The position numbers and the translations under genes were made by a program. Of a stretch of 64,000 nt of DNA, positions 1 to 10,057 are shown piece by piece. The stretch is taken from NCBI RefSeq assembly GCF_900129215.1, contig NZ_FQUQ01000002.1:682001-746000 (forward strand), written 5' to 3'. The notes under the pieces were generated by a model. It saw nothing but the letters and a program-made list of their open reading frames with translations. It did not search any database and was not told where the DNA came from. Source of the stretch: Pedobacter caeni. Lineage in GTDB: Bacteria > Bacteroidota > Bacteroidia > Sphingobacteriales > Sphingobacteriaceae. How positions within the stretch are numbered: the first letter of the stretch is position 1; the number at the start of each line of letters is the position of its first letter.

Positions 1-1
1 C

Positions 2-3000
2 TATAATCAACCACTTACCTATATTATTGAATCAAACACCGTAGTGGTGAAGGAGAAGGCTCCTCCTGTAAAAATAAACAGAGCCTCTTTTACCATCTCC
101 GGAAGGGTAAAAGACAATTCCAATTTACCACTTCCCGGAGTATCTGTGCGGGTTAAGGGCAGTACAAATGTGAAGTCGACCGACAATCTGGGTAAATACA
201 GTATCCAGGTAGAGCTGAGGGACAGTCTTGAGTTCTCTTATGTGGGCTATGTAAAGCAGGTCGTGCTGGTCAAAGGAATGGAAAACATAGATGTTACGAT
301 GGTCCCGAATGAAGGTAGCCTTGATGAGGTGGCTGTTGTAGGATTCGGAAAACAAAAAAAGATCAGTATCGTTGGTGCAATACAAAGCATTAAACCGGAA
401 GAACTAAGAATTCCTACCAGCAATATTTCCAATGCTTTTGCCGGAAAACTTGCCGGAGTGATTGCTGTTCAGCGCTCAGGACAACCCGGAGCAGATGGCT
501 CTTCATTTTACATCAGAGGTATTTCTACCTTTAACGGCGCCACCAATCCCCTGATCATCTTAGATGGTGTGGCCGTTTCGTCGGGAGATCTGAATGCTCT
601 GGCACCGGAAGTTATCGAAAGTTTTTCCATTCTTAAGGATGCCACTGCAACGGCTATTTATGGTAGCAGGGGGGCAAACGGGGTAATGATCGTAACCACA
701 AAAAGTGGTAAGGACCTGGACAAACCAAGAATAAATGTCAGACTGGAGAATTCTGTTTCTGCACCTACTAAGATTCCAAAGTTCGTATCAGGAACCGATT
801 ATATGGAACTTTTTAACGAAACGATTGCTGGAAGAGGTTCCAGTGAAGTTCCATACACTCAGGATAAGATTGACGGAACCCGGAACAGGCTTGATCCTTA
901 TGTATACCCTGAAATCGACTGGTATGATGAGATGTTTAAAAAAGCGGCTTATAACCAGACGGTGAACCTGAATATTCTGGGTGGTGGAAAGAAGGTCGAT
1001 TACTTTTTAAGTGCCACACTAAACAATAACTCAGGCCTGATCAAGGACTTTAACGTTAATACTTTCAAAAATAACATTTCCGTGAAAAGGTATTCCTTCC
1101 AGAATAACCTCAATGCCAACCTTAGCCAGGATACCAGGGTATCCTTAAAACTAAATACCCAACTCCGCGATTTCCGTGGACCAGCTAAAGATGCAGAGGG
1201 GATTTTTGCAGATGTGATGAATGCCAGTCCTGTAGATTTTCCATTGATGTTTCCTAACAATGCCGCAGAACGCAGAGATGTGTTCTTTGGAGGCCGGTCT
1301 GGTGGAAATGTAAATGCCGGTTACCTGAACCCCTTTGCGGAAATGGTGAAAGGATATACCAATAACTTTCAAACTACGGTGATTGCTACTTTTGATGCAG
1401 AACAGAAGCTGAATTTTATTACTGATGGCTTAACTGTTAAAGGATTGGCATCTTTTAAAAACTGGAGCAATACCAATACCGTAAGAAGCGGAGGGTATAA
1501 CAATTACGAACTGAAAAATCTGGTTAAGAATCCTGATGGAACTTACAGCTATGACCTGTCTATGATTGGTACGCCGCAATCTGCAGCACTGGGAACAGAG
1601 AATTCTACGAGTGGCGACAGGATGCTTTATTTTCAGTCCTCCATAGAATACAATAAAACACTGGCTGAAAAGCACAATGTTTCGGGATTGTTATTGTACA
1701 ATCAGGAAGAGTATAGCGTAAATAATCCTACGGATCTGATCAGTTCCCTGCCAAGAAGACGACAAGGGATTGCGGGAAGGGCAACTTATGGTTTTGACAA
1801 TAAGTACCTCGCTGAATTTAACTTCGGATACAACGGTTCAGAGAACTTTGCCAAAGGAAAACGTTTTGGATTTTTTCCTTCTGTAGCGGTAGGTTATGTA
1901 CTGAGCAGTGAAAGTTTCTTTAAATCTTTATCCGGAACGATTCCCTTATTGAAATTCCGTGCTTCATGGGGTAAAGTAGGTAATGATCAGATCGCGGGTG
2001 CAAGGTTCCTTTATATGTCTGACCTTAATCTTACAGGGCAGGGCTACACCACTGGTCTGGATATGAATTACGTAAAAAACGGACCTACTTTTTCACGTTT
2101 TACGAATAATGACATTACCTGGGAGGTAGGCGAGAAGATCAATGTGGGAATGGATTTAAACTTGATGAATAAGCTGAACCTGGTCATTGATTTTTATAGA
2201 GAAAACAGGTCGGGTATCTTCCTGGAAAGAGCAGGGATCCCCGGTTTCTTTGGAACAGATGGGACCAAGGTTTACAGTAATATCGGGGAAGTACGTAACC
2301 AGGGGATGGACCTTTCCCTTGATTATAACCATGATTTTGGGAATGGCTTTTTCATGAGCCTGAAAGGAACATTTACTTTTGCAAGAAACAAGATCATCAA
2401 TAATGATGAACCTCCGTTTACCAAGTATAAAAACCTTTCTGCTGTAGGTTATCCGATTGGTACACAGCTGGGCTATGTTGCCGACCGCCTGTTCATTGAT
2501 GATGCTGATATCAGGGCACATGCGCTACAACAAATCGGCGGGGTAATTATGCCCGGAGACATTAAATATCTGGACATTACCAATGGAATAGACGGATTGA
2601 ACATCATCAACAGTTCTGATATGGTAAGGATGGGGTATCCCGGCACTCCGGAAGTGATCTATGGATTCGGGCCTTCTTTTAAACTGAAGAAATTCGATTT
2701 CTCTTTCTTCTTTCAGGGAGTAGCGAACACCTCGTTTTTTATCAACGGATTTCATCCTTTTGGGCCAAGAACGCAAAGAAATGTATTACAGTTTGTAGCC
2801 GATCAGCGCTGGAGAGCAGATGACCCAAATCCATATGCTACTTATCCAAGATTATCCAAACTCGACTTGCCGAACAATACAGAAAACTCTTCTTACTGGT
2901 TAAGAGATGCTTCCTTTTTAAAGCTCAGGAATGTTGAATTGGGCTATACTTATAAATCAGCGAGGATTTATCTGAGCGGATATAATGTACTCACTTTCTC

Positions 3001-3097
3001 CAAATTTAAGCATTGGGATCCTGAGCAGGGCGGAGGCAATGGTTTACGCTATCCAAGTCAGCGGATATTCAATATAGGTTTGCAAATGGGATTTTAA
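2..3097 (+). CDS. SusC/RagA-type TonB-linked outer membrane transporter, 5' partial
   Basis: Outer membrane beta-barrel that imports glycans together with its SusD partner, powered by TonB. The frame is open to the left edge, and its first residues (QPLTYIIES followed by VVVKEK) look like the end of an STN domain, so the gene starts outside the window and the GTG at 44 is not the true start. A carboxypeptidase-like regulatory domain (ISGRVKDNSNLPLPGVSV) is followed by the plug (LIILDGVAV, then ILKDATATAIYGSRGANGV) and a barrel ending in NIGLQMGF, an aromatic C-terminus suited to outer membrane insertion. An STN domain would imply signalling to an anti-sigma factor upstream; that part is inferred. 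SusD follows after 14 bases. Confidence 0.95.
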   Translation, partial: YNQPLTYIIESNTVVVKEKAPPVKINRASFTISGRVKDNSNLPLPGVSVRVKGSTNVKSTDNLGKYSIQVELRDSLEFSYVGYVKQVVLVKGMENIDVTMVPNEGSLDEVAVVGFGKQKKISIVGAIQSIKPEELRIPTSNISNAFAGKLAGVIAVQRSGQPGADGSSFYIRGISTFNGATNPLIILDGVAVSSGDLNALAPEVIESFSILKDATATAIYGSRGANGVMIVTTKSGKDLDKPRINVRLENSVSAPTKIPKFVSGTDYMELFNETIAGRGSSEVPYTQDKIDGTRNRLDPYVYPEIDWYDEMFKKAAYNQTVNLNILGGGKKVDYFLSATLNNNSGLIKDFNVNTFKNNISVKRYSFQNNLNANLSQDTRVSLKLNTQLRDFRGPAKDAEGIFADVMNASPVDFPLMFPNNAAERRDVFFGGRSGGNVNAGYLNPFAEMVKGYTNNFQTTVIATFDAEQKLNFITDGLTVKGLASFKNWSNTNTVRSGGYNNYELKNLVKNPDGTYSYDLSMIGTPQSAALGTENSTSGDRMLYFQSSIEYNKTLAEKHNVSGLLLYNQEEYSVNNPTDLISSLPRRRQGIAGRATYGFDNKYLAEFNFGYNGSENFAKGKRFGFFPSVAVGYVLSSESFFKSLSGTIPLLKFRASWGKVGNDQIAGARFLYMSDLNLTGQGYTTGLDMNYVKNGPTFSRFTNNDITWEVGEKINVGMDLNLMNKLNLVIDFYRENRSGIFLERAGIPGFFGTDGTKVYSNIGEVRNQGMDLSLDYNHDFGNGFFMSLKGTFTFARNKIINNDEPPFTKYKNLSAVGYPIGTQLGYVADRLFIDDADIRAHALQQIGGVIMPGDIKYLDITNGIDGLNIINSSDMVRMGYPGTPEVIYGFGPSFKLKKFDFSFFFQGVANTSFFINGFHPFGPRTQRNVLQFVADQRWRADDPNPYATYPRLSKLDLPNNTENSSYWLRDASFLKLRNVELGYTYKSARIYLSGYNVLTFSKFKHWDPEQGGGNGLRYPSQRIFNIGLQMGF

Positions 3098-3111
3098 TAA
3101 AGAATACGACG

Positions 3112-4935
3112 ATGAAATTCAAAAATATTATCATATTAATGATCGTTGCCCTGGTGATGGGAACGAATACCGGGTGTAAGAAATACCTGGATGTAGTGCC
3201 TGATGAGCGTCCGACAGAAAAAGATATTTTCAGAGATGTATTGGCTGCCGAAGGATTTCTTTACTCCTGCTATGCCGCAATTCCAAGTCCGAGAAATACG
3301 TCAGGAGGAATTGACCTGATGACTTCAGATGAAATTGCGACCCCTTTTGAGCATGAGTCCGCCTCGCAGTTTCCCCGCGGAAACTATAGTGCCTCCTCTC
3401 CGGTGATTTCTTACTGGAATAATCTTTATAAGGGGATCAGACAATGTTATATGCTGATTAACGGGGTAGATGCGACACCAGGTCTGGATGATGCAACCAA
3501 AATAAGGTATAAAGCAGAAGCAAAATTTTTGATTGGTTATTACCATTCTTTACTCATGAAGTTATACGGACCTGTCATCATTCAGAATTCTGTTGCTGAT
3601 GTGAACACACCTGCAAAGGATTTTCCTGTCCGCAATTCTTATGATGAATGTGTGGATTTTGTGGTCAGCATTCTGGATGAATCGGCTAAAGATTTACCAG
3701 CGATGCCTGTGGCAACTTCGGAGATTGGGAGGGCTACTTCTGTGATTGCAAAAGCTGTTAAAGCACGTTTGCTTTTATATGCTGCTTCTCCATTGTTTAA
3801 TGGGGGTGGAGGGCTTGCTTCAAGCTTCTACAGCAACTTTAAAAATCTGGACGGAAAGCAATTGATCAGTCCCACGTTCAATAAAGAAAAATGGAAAAGA
3901 GCCGCTGATGCTGCAAAAGAAGCAATCGATGCTGCGGAAAGTAATGGTTTTGTATTGTATAAAAACAGCACTTATACTGCTTCATCATTACCTTCAAATC
4001 CTGTAGAGAAAGATTTGCGCTTTACTTTTGTGGATAAGAACACCAATGAGGTAATCTGGGCAAGTACCGTTCCTGAAGATACCTACAGCATTCAATACCT
4101 GTCAGGTCCTTTTGTTTCTAACGCTGCAGGTGGTGCTGCTGCCCCTTCATTAGCCATTGTCGAGCAGTTTTATACCAAAAATGGATTACCCATTGATAAA
4201 GATCCTGCCTATAATTATGCAGGCAGATATGGAACTTCTACGGGACCTAATGGGGTTACGATGAACCTGAACCTGGACCGGGAGCCAAGGTTTAACGCCT
4301 GGATCGCTTATCACAACAGTAAATATGAAATCATCAGAGGAGCGACAAAGGAAACGGTAGTTAAGTTCAGAAAGAATGATGCGAATGGCATCCAGAACAG
4401 GTCTACGGATTATTCTACCACAGGATACTTAAACAAAAAAGGTGTTCACCCGCTGATCACCCAAACTACCCTGGGGGTAAATCAACAATACCCTTTCCCC
4501 TTTATCCGGTTGGCAGAGCTCTATCTTGATTATGCTGAAGCATTGATTGAGTATGGAAATGACCTTTCACTGGCGAAAACCTATATCGACAAAGTGAGGG
4601 ACCGGGCCGGAATTCCAGGAGTAGATGCAGCTTGGGCTCCGATTGGAGGGGCTTCCCATCAGGGTATCCTGCGTTCGATTGTCCGTCAGGAGCGAACGAT
4701 TGAACTTTACTTTGAAGGGCATCGTTTCTGGGACCTCAGAAGGTGGATGGCGGCAGAACCTTTCGGGCTTAAGGTGAAAGGAATGAACATTCAGGGAGCA
4801 ACCGATCCGGAGTTTTTCCGGGTTACAGAACTGGTATTTCCAAGGTCCTTCCGTGTTCCGGCAAATTATCTGATGCCAATTCCGCAGACAGAGATCAATA
4901 AAAATGAAGCACTTGTTCAGAATCCTGGCTATTAA
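3112..4935 (+). CDS. SusD/RagB family surface glycan-binding lipoprotein
   Basis: Lipoprotein that caps the SusC barrel and binds the glycan before import. The N-terminus is a lipoprotein signal with the lipobox cysteine in NTGCKKYLD near residue 22. The SusD-like N-terminal domain (KDIFRDVLAAEGFLYSCY) and the C-terminal RagB/SusD domain are both present. The motif LYLDYAEALIEYG and the later RQERTIELYFEGHRFWDLRRW are hallmarks of the family. Length (607 residues) is normal. It sits between SusC and a discoidin lipoprotein in one operon, so its ligand should match the GH20 and protease cargo downstream, that is, host-type amino-sugar glycans (inference). Confidence 0.95.
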   Translation: MKFKNIIILMIVALVMGTNTGCKKYLDVVPDERPTEKDIFRDVLAAEGFLYSCYAAIPSPRNTSGGIDLMTSDEIATPFEHESASQFPRGNYSASSPVISYWNNLYKGIRQCYMLINGVDATPGLDDATKIRYKAEAKFLIGYYHSLLMKLYGPVIIQNSVADVNTPAKDFPVRNSYDECVDFVVSILDESAKDLPAMPVATSEIGRATSVIAKAVKARLLLYAASPLFNGGGGLASSFYSNFKNLDGKQLISPTFNKEKWKRAADAAKEAIDAAESNGFVLYKNSTYTASSLPSNPVEKDLRFTFVDKNTNEVIWASTVPEDTYSIQYLSGPFVSNAAGGAAAPSLAIVEQFYTKNGLPIDKDPAYNYAGRYGTSTGPNGVTMNLNLDREPRFNAWIAYHNSKYEIIRGATKETVVKFRKNDANGIQNRSTDYSTTGYLNKKGVHPLITQTTLGVNQQYPFPFIRLAELYLDYAEALIEYGNDLSLAKTYIDKVRDRAGIPGVDAAWAPIGGASHQGILRSIVRQERTIELYFEGHRFWDLRRWMAAEPFGLKVKGMNIQGATDPEFFRVTELVFPRSFRVPANYLMPIPQTEINKNEALVQNPGY

Positions 4936-4947
4936 CATCGATTTGAT

Positions 4948-5829
4948 ATGAAAATTATATATATCATACTTTTAGTATGCACCATAATGACGTCCTGTAC
5001 TAAGGATAAAGAAACGTTGAAATCACCAAGCGCTATTTCGGATGTTAGGACGGAGGCCAGAGTAGGTGGAATACTTCTGAAATGGAAACGGCCGGCAGAC
5101 AGCAACTTCCTGTATGTGGAAGTACGTTACCAGAAAAAGGATCAGGTGGTTAAAACGCTGGTTAGTAAACATACCGACTCCTTATTGGTTTCCGGCTTGC
5201 TGAATAAATTAGAGTATACTTTTGAACTCCAGGTCTTCAATAGAGATGGTAAAGGCATTAAAGCCGGGGAAATCATCTCTACCAACAAAGTAAAACCCAT
5301 CAGAAGGATCGTGAGTGTTGTTTATTTGTCCGATCAACTCAGTCAGGTTACCGGAATCACTGCTGATATGCTGGAAACATTTACACAACAGGACGATGAA
5401 GGTCCTAAAGAAGACCTCATCGATGGTAATATCAATACGTATTGGCATTCTGCATGGGCCGGCGACGTACGACCGCTGCCACATTGGGTAAGAATAAACT
5501 TTCCAAAAGAAACGACTATCGGCAGTTTTAAATATTTTGTACGGCAGAGCAGTCATGTGACCGCAAGGCCCAATCAGTTTGCGATAGAAACCAGTGCTGA
5601 TGGAAATACCTGGAAAAGGGAATGGACCTCCAAACCGAATTTGCCCGTAGACCCTATGACTACCGAAAAACAACAGAGTTTTGATAAAAACCTGACCTCT
5701 AAATTCTTCAGGTTAATGATACTGGCGAATCAGGGTAAATTAAACTATACTCATCTTGCTGAACTCCGGCTGTTTAAAATGGCGGAACAAGAAACAGATC
5801 TGGAGAAACTCGCAGAAGATAATTATTAA
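4948..5829 (+). CDS. Surface lipoprotein with Fn3-like and discoidin (F5/8 type C) domains
   Basis: Probable cell-surface glycan-binding protein of the same operon. A lipoprotein signal ends at the cysteine in MTSCTKDKE (about residue 17). Residues about 30-115 resemble a fibronectin-III-like beta sandwich (ILLKWKRPADSN, then LLNKLEYTFELQVFN). Residues about 135-275 look like a discoidin/F5-8C carbohydrate-binding module, with DLIDGNINTYWHSAW, the strand PHWVRINF and a terminal LAELRLF. The same module recurs at the C-terminus of the metalloprotease at 8295-9917. It occupies the place of SusE/SusF-like accessory proteins. The exact ligand cannot be read from the sequence. Confidence 0.8.
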   Translation: MKIIYIILLVCTIMTSCTKDKETLKSPSAISDVRTEARVGGILLKWKRPADSNFLYVEVRYQKKDQVVKTLVSKHTDSLLVSGLLNKLEYTFELQVFNRDGKGIKAGEIISTNKVKPIRRIVSVVYLSDQLSQVTGITADMLETFTQQDDEGPKEDLIDGNINTYWHSAWAGDVRPLPHWVRINFPKETTIGSFKYFVRQSSHVTARPNQFAIETSADGNTWKREWTSKPNLPVDPMTTEKQQSFDKNLTSKFFRLMILANQGKLNYTHLAELRLFKMAEQETDLEKLAEDNY

Positions 5830-5886
5830 ATAATGCTCAAACGCAGACGGAGGGAATGTGCTCTTCGTCTGTTAAAATGAATTAAA

Positions 5887-8298
5887 ATGAGAAGAAAACA
5901 AGCGCTCCTGGCAATCTTATTGTCTTTTTTTTATGCAGGAACTACTGTTGCACAAAGTGTCGATAGTCTGGAATTCGCCAAAATATCGAAGCAGATTTCC
6001 TTTTCTGATACGATAAAGAAAGGAATTGTTTCTTTTCCTGTGCCTAAGGTGCCGGAAGGATATGAACTGATTTTAAAAGGCACAGACCGGCTACATGTGA
6101 TCAATAAAAAAGGGAAGATCTTTACCCCTTTACAAGGGGTAGAGGTGGACTTGTACTATCATTTGTTGAGACTAAAAGATCAGCAACAACTGGATATGCC
6201 TCCGGTTAGAGTTCATGTAGAGGGATCATTTAATGAAATGAAGGGCAATCCCAGGCCATTTGTCATTCCGGCCTTAAGGGAATGGCATGGAGGAACTGGA
6301 AGCTTAAAACTAACAAAGAATAGCCGGATTGTTTTTTCTGATACAGATCCCCGGTTGATTGAAGTAGCTGCTTTGTTAAAAAAAGATCTTTTGATCAGTT
6401 CTGGTCTGGACCTGAAAGTAAACAGGGGAAAACCAGGGGCAGGAGATATTTTCCTGGCTTTTAATGCTAAAGATGAAGGTTTGGGGGAAGAGGGATACCT
6501 GATGGAAATTAACGATCATGTTCGCCTGAATGCGTTCCATAAAAGAGGAATGATCTGGGCAACACGTACGATATTGCAACTGCTGGAACAGGATCCATCA
6601 AACCATTCTTTGCCGAAAGGGCAAAGCAGGGATTACCCTAAATATGAGGTAAGAGGTCTTGTTCTGGATGTGGCCAGAAAGTTCTTTACGATGGACTTTT
6701 TGAGAAACTATGTGAAAATGATGTCTTACTATAAGATGAGTGAATTTCACATCCACTTAAATGACAATGGCTTTCCCATCTATTTTAACAACAACTGGGA
6801 TCAGGTATACGCCGCTTTCAGGCTGGAAAGTTCAACTTACCCTCAGCTGACTTCCAAAGACGGGCATTATACCAAAAAGGAATTTATTGCCCTTCAGCAG
6901 CTCGCCGAAGAATATGGGGTCAGCATCATTCCTGAGATTGATGTGCCTGCACATTCCCTGGCGATCAGCAGGATCCTGCCGGAAATTGGAAGTAAGAAAT
7001 ACGGAATGGATCACCTGGACCTGTATCATCCAAAAACCTATGAGATCGTGAGCAATATTTTCAAAGAATATCTCCAGGGCCCTAATCCTGTCTTTACCGG
7101 GAAAGTGATGCACATTGGTACAGATGAGTACGACAAAAAAGAAGCAGAGAAGTTCAGGTATTTTACGGATTATTTTATCAGGTATGTACAGGGATTTGGG
7201 AAAGAGGCAAGGGTATGGGGAGCGTTAACGCATGCAAAAGGAAATACCCCGGTAACTGCCAATAATGTAACCATGAATGCCTGGTACAATGGTTATGCGG
7301 AACCTTTGGAAATGAAAAAACAAGGCTATCAGCTCATCAGTACGCCGGATGGCTCACTATATATTGTTCCTGCTGCGGGCTACTATTATGACTACCTGAA
7401 CCTTAAAAATCTTTATAGAAAATGGGAGCCGGTAAATGTAGGTAAAGTGACGTTTCAGGCCGGAGATCCTGTGATCAGAGGTGGGATGTTTGCCGTTTGG
7501 AATGATAAATCCCCCGCAGGAAACGGGATATCAGAGCAGGATGTTCATGATCGGGTATTTCCTGCAATGCAGGTTCTGGCTCAGAAGATGTGGGCAGGAA
7601 CGGACAGCATTCCATATACTCAGTTTCAGGCTAAAAGTAAAGAGATCAAAGAAGGGCCCGGGTTAAATATTGCAGGCTTTGTTAAAGGGCGGGATTCATT
7701 GGTGTTACATTATGACTTTAACAGTTCAGAAATAAATGACAGATCTGTTTACAAGCGTGGTAAAGCTGTGCTGAGTTCCCCTAGAGCAGGGAAAGGTAAA
7801 TCCGGGAAAACACTGGTTTTATCTGCATCAAACCGCTTTGTTCAACTCCCTTTAAAGGAGATCGGATACAATTATACCATTTCATTACGACTGAAGTCTG
7901 ATGCGGATCAGAAAGGTGAAAAGGTCTTGTTCAGCTCCCCTCATGCTGTTTTTAAATCTGCTGACCGGGACAATAAACTGGCCTTTTCAAGAGAAGGGTA
8001 TGACTATCAGTTTGATTATCAGCTTCCGGCTGGAGTTTGGACTGAGGTCGCCATAACGGGTACAAATAAGGGAACCTCATTATTCGTCAACGGAAAGCTA
8101 AAAGAAAAGAAAACCGGAAAAGAAGTTTTATATCCGGAAACCAAAGCTAAAATGTTCAAAGTAGAAACCCTGGTGTTCCCGCTGCAAATGCTGGGGGATC
8201 GCAATCGCGCTTTCCAGGGTGAAATTGATGATCTGAAAGTCTTCAATAAGGTCTTGTCAGATCAGGAAATAGAAATCATCAACCAAAAACCTATATGA
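5887..8298 (+). CDS. GH20 beta-N-acetylhexosaminidase with C-terminal LamG-like domain
   Basis: Removes terminal beta-linked GlcNAc or GalNAc from glycans, in the periplasm or at the surface. A Sec signal peptide (about residues 1-22, ending TTVAQS) is followed by a GH20b-like N-terminal domain (about 125-245) and the GH20 barrel (about 253-590). The barrel shows EFHIHLND, IIPEIDVPAHS and HIGTDEYD, whose Asp413-Glu414 is the expected catalytic pair. Residues about 610-800 form a concanavalin/LamG-like fold (LVLHYDFNSSEINDRS, then EIDDLKVFNKVLSDQE), probably glycan binding. The next gene overlaps its stop by 4 bases, so the two are translationally coupled. Confidence 0.93.
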   Translation: MRRKQALLAILLSFFYAGTTVAQSVDSLEFAKISKQISFSDTIKKGIVSFPVPKVPEGYELILKGTDRLHVINKKGKIFTPLQGVEVDLYYHLLRLKDQQQLDMPPVRVHVEGSFNEMKGNPRPFVIPALREWHGGTGSLKLTKNSRIVFSDTDPRLIEVAALLKKDLLISSGLDLKVNRGKPGAGDIFLAFNAKDEGLGEEGYLMEINDHVRLNAFHKRGMIWATRTILQLLEQDPSNHSLPKGQSRDYPKYEVRGLVLDVARKFFTMDFLRNYVKMMSYYKMSEFHIHLNDNGFPIYFNNNWDQVYAAFRLESSTYPQLTSKDGHYTKKEFIALQQLAEEYGVSIIPEIDVPAHSLAISRILPEIGSKKYGMDHLDLYHPKTYEIVSNIFKEYLQGPNPVFTGKVMHIGTDEYDKKEAEKFRYFTDYFIRYVQGFGKEARVWGALTHAKGNTPVTANNVTMNAWYNGYAEPLEMKKQGYQLISTPDGSLYIVPAAGYYYDYLNLKNLYRKWEPVNVGKVTFQAGDPVIRGGMFAVWNDKSPAGNGISEQDVHDRVFPAMQVLAQKMWAGTDSIPYTQFQAKSKEIKEGPGLNIAGFVKGRDSLVLHYDFNSSEINDRSVYKRGKAVLSSPRAGKGKSGKTLVLSASNRFVQLPLKEIGYNYTISLRLKSDADQKGEKVLFSSPHAVFKSADRDNKLAFSREGYDYQFDYQLPAGVWTEVAITGTNKGTSLFVNGKLKEKKTGKEVLYPETKAKMFKVETLVFPLQMLGDRNRAFQGEIDDLKVFNKVLSDQEIEIINQKPI

Positions 8299-9917
8299 AA
8301 AAACAAATCAACCTATTGGCCTTAACTGCCATTCTTTGCCTCTGTCTGAACAGTTGCAAAAAATCTCCTGAACTGGGTACTGAAGTACCTGATCCCAATC
8401 TGCCGGTTTCAACTGCCGTGGTTACGGTAAAAGAAGGAGATTTTACCTATACCTCCGATTATCCCTATAATCTGAACCTGGTTTATTTTGTGCCGACAGA
8501 TTTTCCGGAAGTGCCGGATTATCATAGAAGAGTGAGCGAGTATATGCTGCATATGCGTGCTTTTACTGCAAAATGGATGAAACACTGGGGTTATGGAGAC
8601 CGGACCTTTGGCTTGTTGACTGATGCTGCAAAACAAAGGGTAAGGATCACATTGATCAGAGGTAAATTCCTTAAAAAAGACTATCCCTATGAAGGTGGTG
8701 GAAATAAGATCAGAACAGAGATTGATGCTTATTACGCTGCAAACCCGGATCAGAAAACCAGTGATCATTATTTTGTATTGGTGCCAAATGACCTGATCAA
8801 TGACAACCGGGATTCCCCTTTTTATGGGATGGGCCGGTATGCTTATGCCCTGGATTCAGAAGGTATAGAGGTGAAAAATTTGGGCAAACCAGGACCCGCA
8901 GGTGCTTATGCGCAATGGGTCGGTGGTTTATTTCATGAACTGGGCCATGGCTTAAACCTGCCGCATTCCAAAGGACCGGAGTCTGAGGCAAATGATACTA
9001 ATTTTGGAATGGAGCTGATGAGTGGGGGAAACAGCACTTATGGTTCCAGTCCGACTTATTTAAGTGCATTCAGTGCAGCGATTTTAAATAAAAGCCAGGT
9101 GTTCAGTAAAGAGAAAACAACTTTTTATGGTGCGGTTACGGCGAAACTGACTAAGATCTCAGGGAAATACAGTGGAGGAAACATGATCATCAGCGGAAAG
9201 TTTAGCTCCACAGTTCCTGTGAGCGACGTGGTACTGCGTTTTCAACGCCCCTCAGTCGATGCGGGTGGTTATCAGGCCGAAGGAATCCGGACAAAGGTCA
9301 TTCAGGCAGACAGCTTTTATGTGAGCATTCCTGTCACCGATATCAAGGTGAAAGACAATACTCCTTATAGCCTTCAGGCAATCCTTGTTCATCAGAATGG
9401 GGCATTGACATGGAGCGATCATCCTGTTCAGTTCGTTAATGGTATTCCGAAATTCCACTTTAGCTCTGAAAAAGAGGAGTTCAGTAAAGCCGCATGGAAG
9501 GTTACTGCGGTAACCTCTCAGGAAAACGGAGGTGAAGGTCCCAATAACGGACTGGGGATTCACATGATTGACAATGATTTGTCTACCATCTGGCATACCC
9601 GATGGACAGGGAGCAGTCCTCCGGCATTGCCACATTCAGTTGCAGTGGATATGGGAAAAAGTAACCTGACCAAAGGTTTCTCTTTTGTCCAGCGCTCGGG
9701 AAGTAACAGCAGTATGAGCAAAGAGCTGGAGGTACAGATAAGTACTGACGGAACAACCTGGGAGACGGTGTTAAATATTACGCTGGCTCAGAATAATTAC
9801 TTCCAGTATTTTGATTTACCAGCAGCAAAGACTTTCAGATATTTTAAGGTAACTGCTAAAAATGCTTATACACCCAATCCTGAAAATGCTTCTATAGCGG
9901 AGGTCGGGGCGTATTAA
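8295..9917 (+). CDS. Metzincin-like zinc metalloprotease lipoprotein with discoidin domain
   Basis: Predicted surface zinc protease, possibly a mucin- or glycoprotein-degrading enzyme given its operon. The lipobox is NSCKKS (Cys21). The zinc site is HELGHGLNLPH: His214, Glu215, His218 and His224, spaced HExxHxxNxxH, the metzincin pattern with Asn instead of the usual Gly. MELMSGG about 16 residues later may supply the Met-turn. Residues about 400-540 form a discoidin/F5-8C module (HMIDNDLSTIWHTRW and a terminal SIAEVGAY). The start overlaps the GH20 stop as ATGA. A rho-independent terminator follows, ending the operon. Substrate and exact peptidase family are not determinable here. Confidence 0.8.
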   Translation: MKKQINLLALTAILCLCLNSCKKSPELGTEVPDPNLPVSTAVVTVKEGDFTYTSDYPYNLNLVYFVPTDFPEVPDYHRRVSEYMLHMRAFTAKWMKHWGYGDRTFGLLTDAAKQRVRITLIRGKFLKKDYPYEGGGNKIRTEIDAYYAANPDQKTSDHYFVLVPNDLINDNRDSPFYGMGRYAYALDSEGIEVKNLGKPGPAGAYAQWVGGLFHELGHGLNLPHSKGPESEANDTNFGMELMSGGNSTYGSSPTYLSAFSAAILNKSQVFSKEKTTFYGAVTAKLTKISGKYSGGNMIISGKFSSTVPVSDVVLRFQRPSVDAGGYQAEGIRTKVIQADSFYVSIPVTDIKVKDNTPYSLQAILVHQNGALTWSDHPVQFVNGIPKFHFSSEKEEFSKAAWKVTAVTSQENGGEGPNNGLGIHMIDNDLSTIWHTRWTGSSPPALPHSVAVDMGKSNLTKGFSFVQRSGSNSSMSKELEVQISTDGTTWETVLNITLAQNNYFQYFDLPAAKTFRYFKVTAKNAYTPNPENASIAEVGAY

Positions 9918-9950
9918 TGATGCTGAATTTGGTTAAGTCAGGTTAAGTTT

Positions 9951-9985
9951 GCAGGTGCGCTCTGGTCGGCGTACCTGCTTTTTTT
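9951..9985 (+). terminator. Rho-independent terminator of the SusCD operon
   Basis: A 10-base stem, GCAGGTGCGC pairing with GCGTACCTGC (one G-T pair), has an 8-base loop and a run of seven T. It lies 34 bases after the metalloprotease stop and marks the end of the polysaccharide utilisation operon. Confidence 0.9.
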
Positions 9986-10057
9986 GTCCTTTTTAGCAAT
10001 TATTTTATGATATTGCGATAGCATTTAGACCACAGAAACACCCCCGAAGATAAAAGT

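Noticed and set aside
44..46. GTG as start of the SusC gene
   Set aside because: The frame is open to base 2 and the upstream residues look like the end of an STN domain, so the gene is cut by the window edge.
5830..5886. CAGACG and CGTCTG hairpin before the GH20 gene as a terminator
   Set aside because: Six-base stem with a 16-base loop and no T-tract inside an evident operon.
9252..9635. Long minus-strand open frames inside large genes, such as this one within the metalloprotease
   Set aside because: They are shadows of strong coding frames and lack family motifs.
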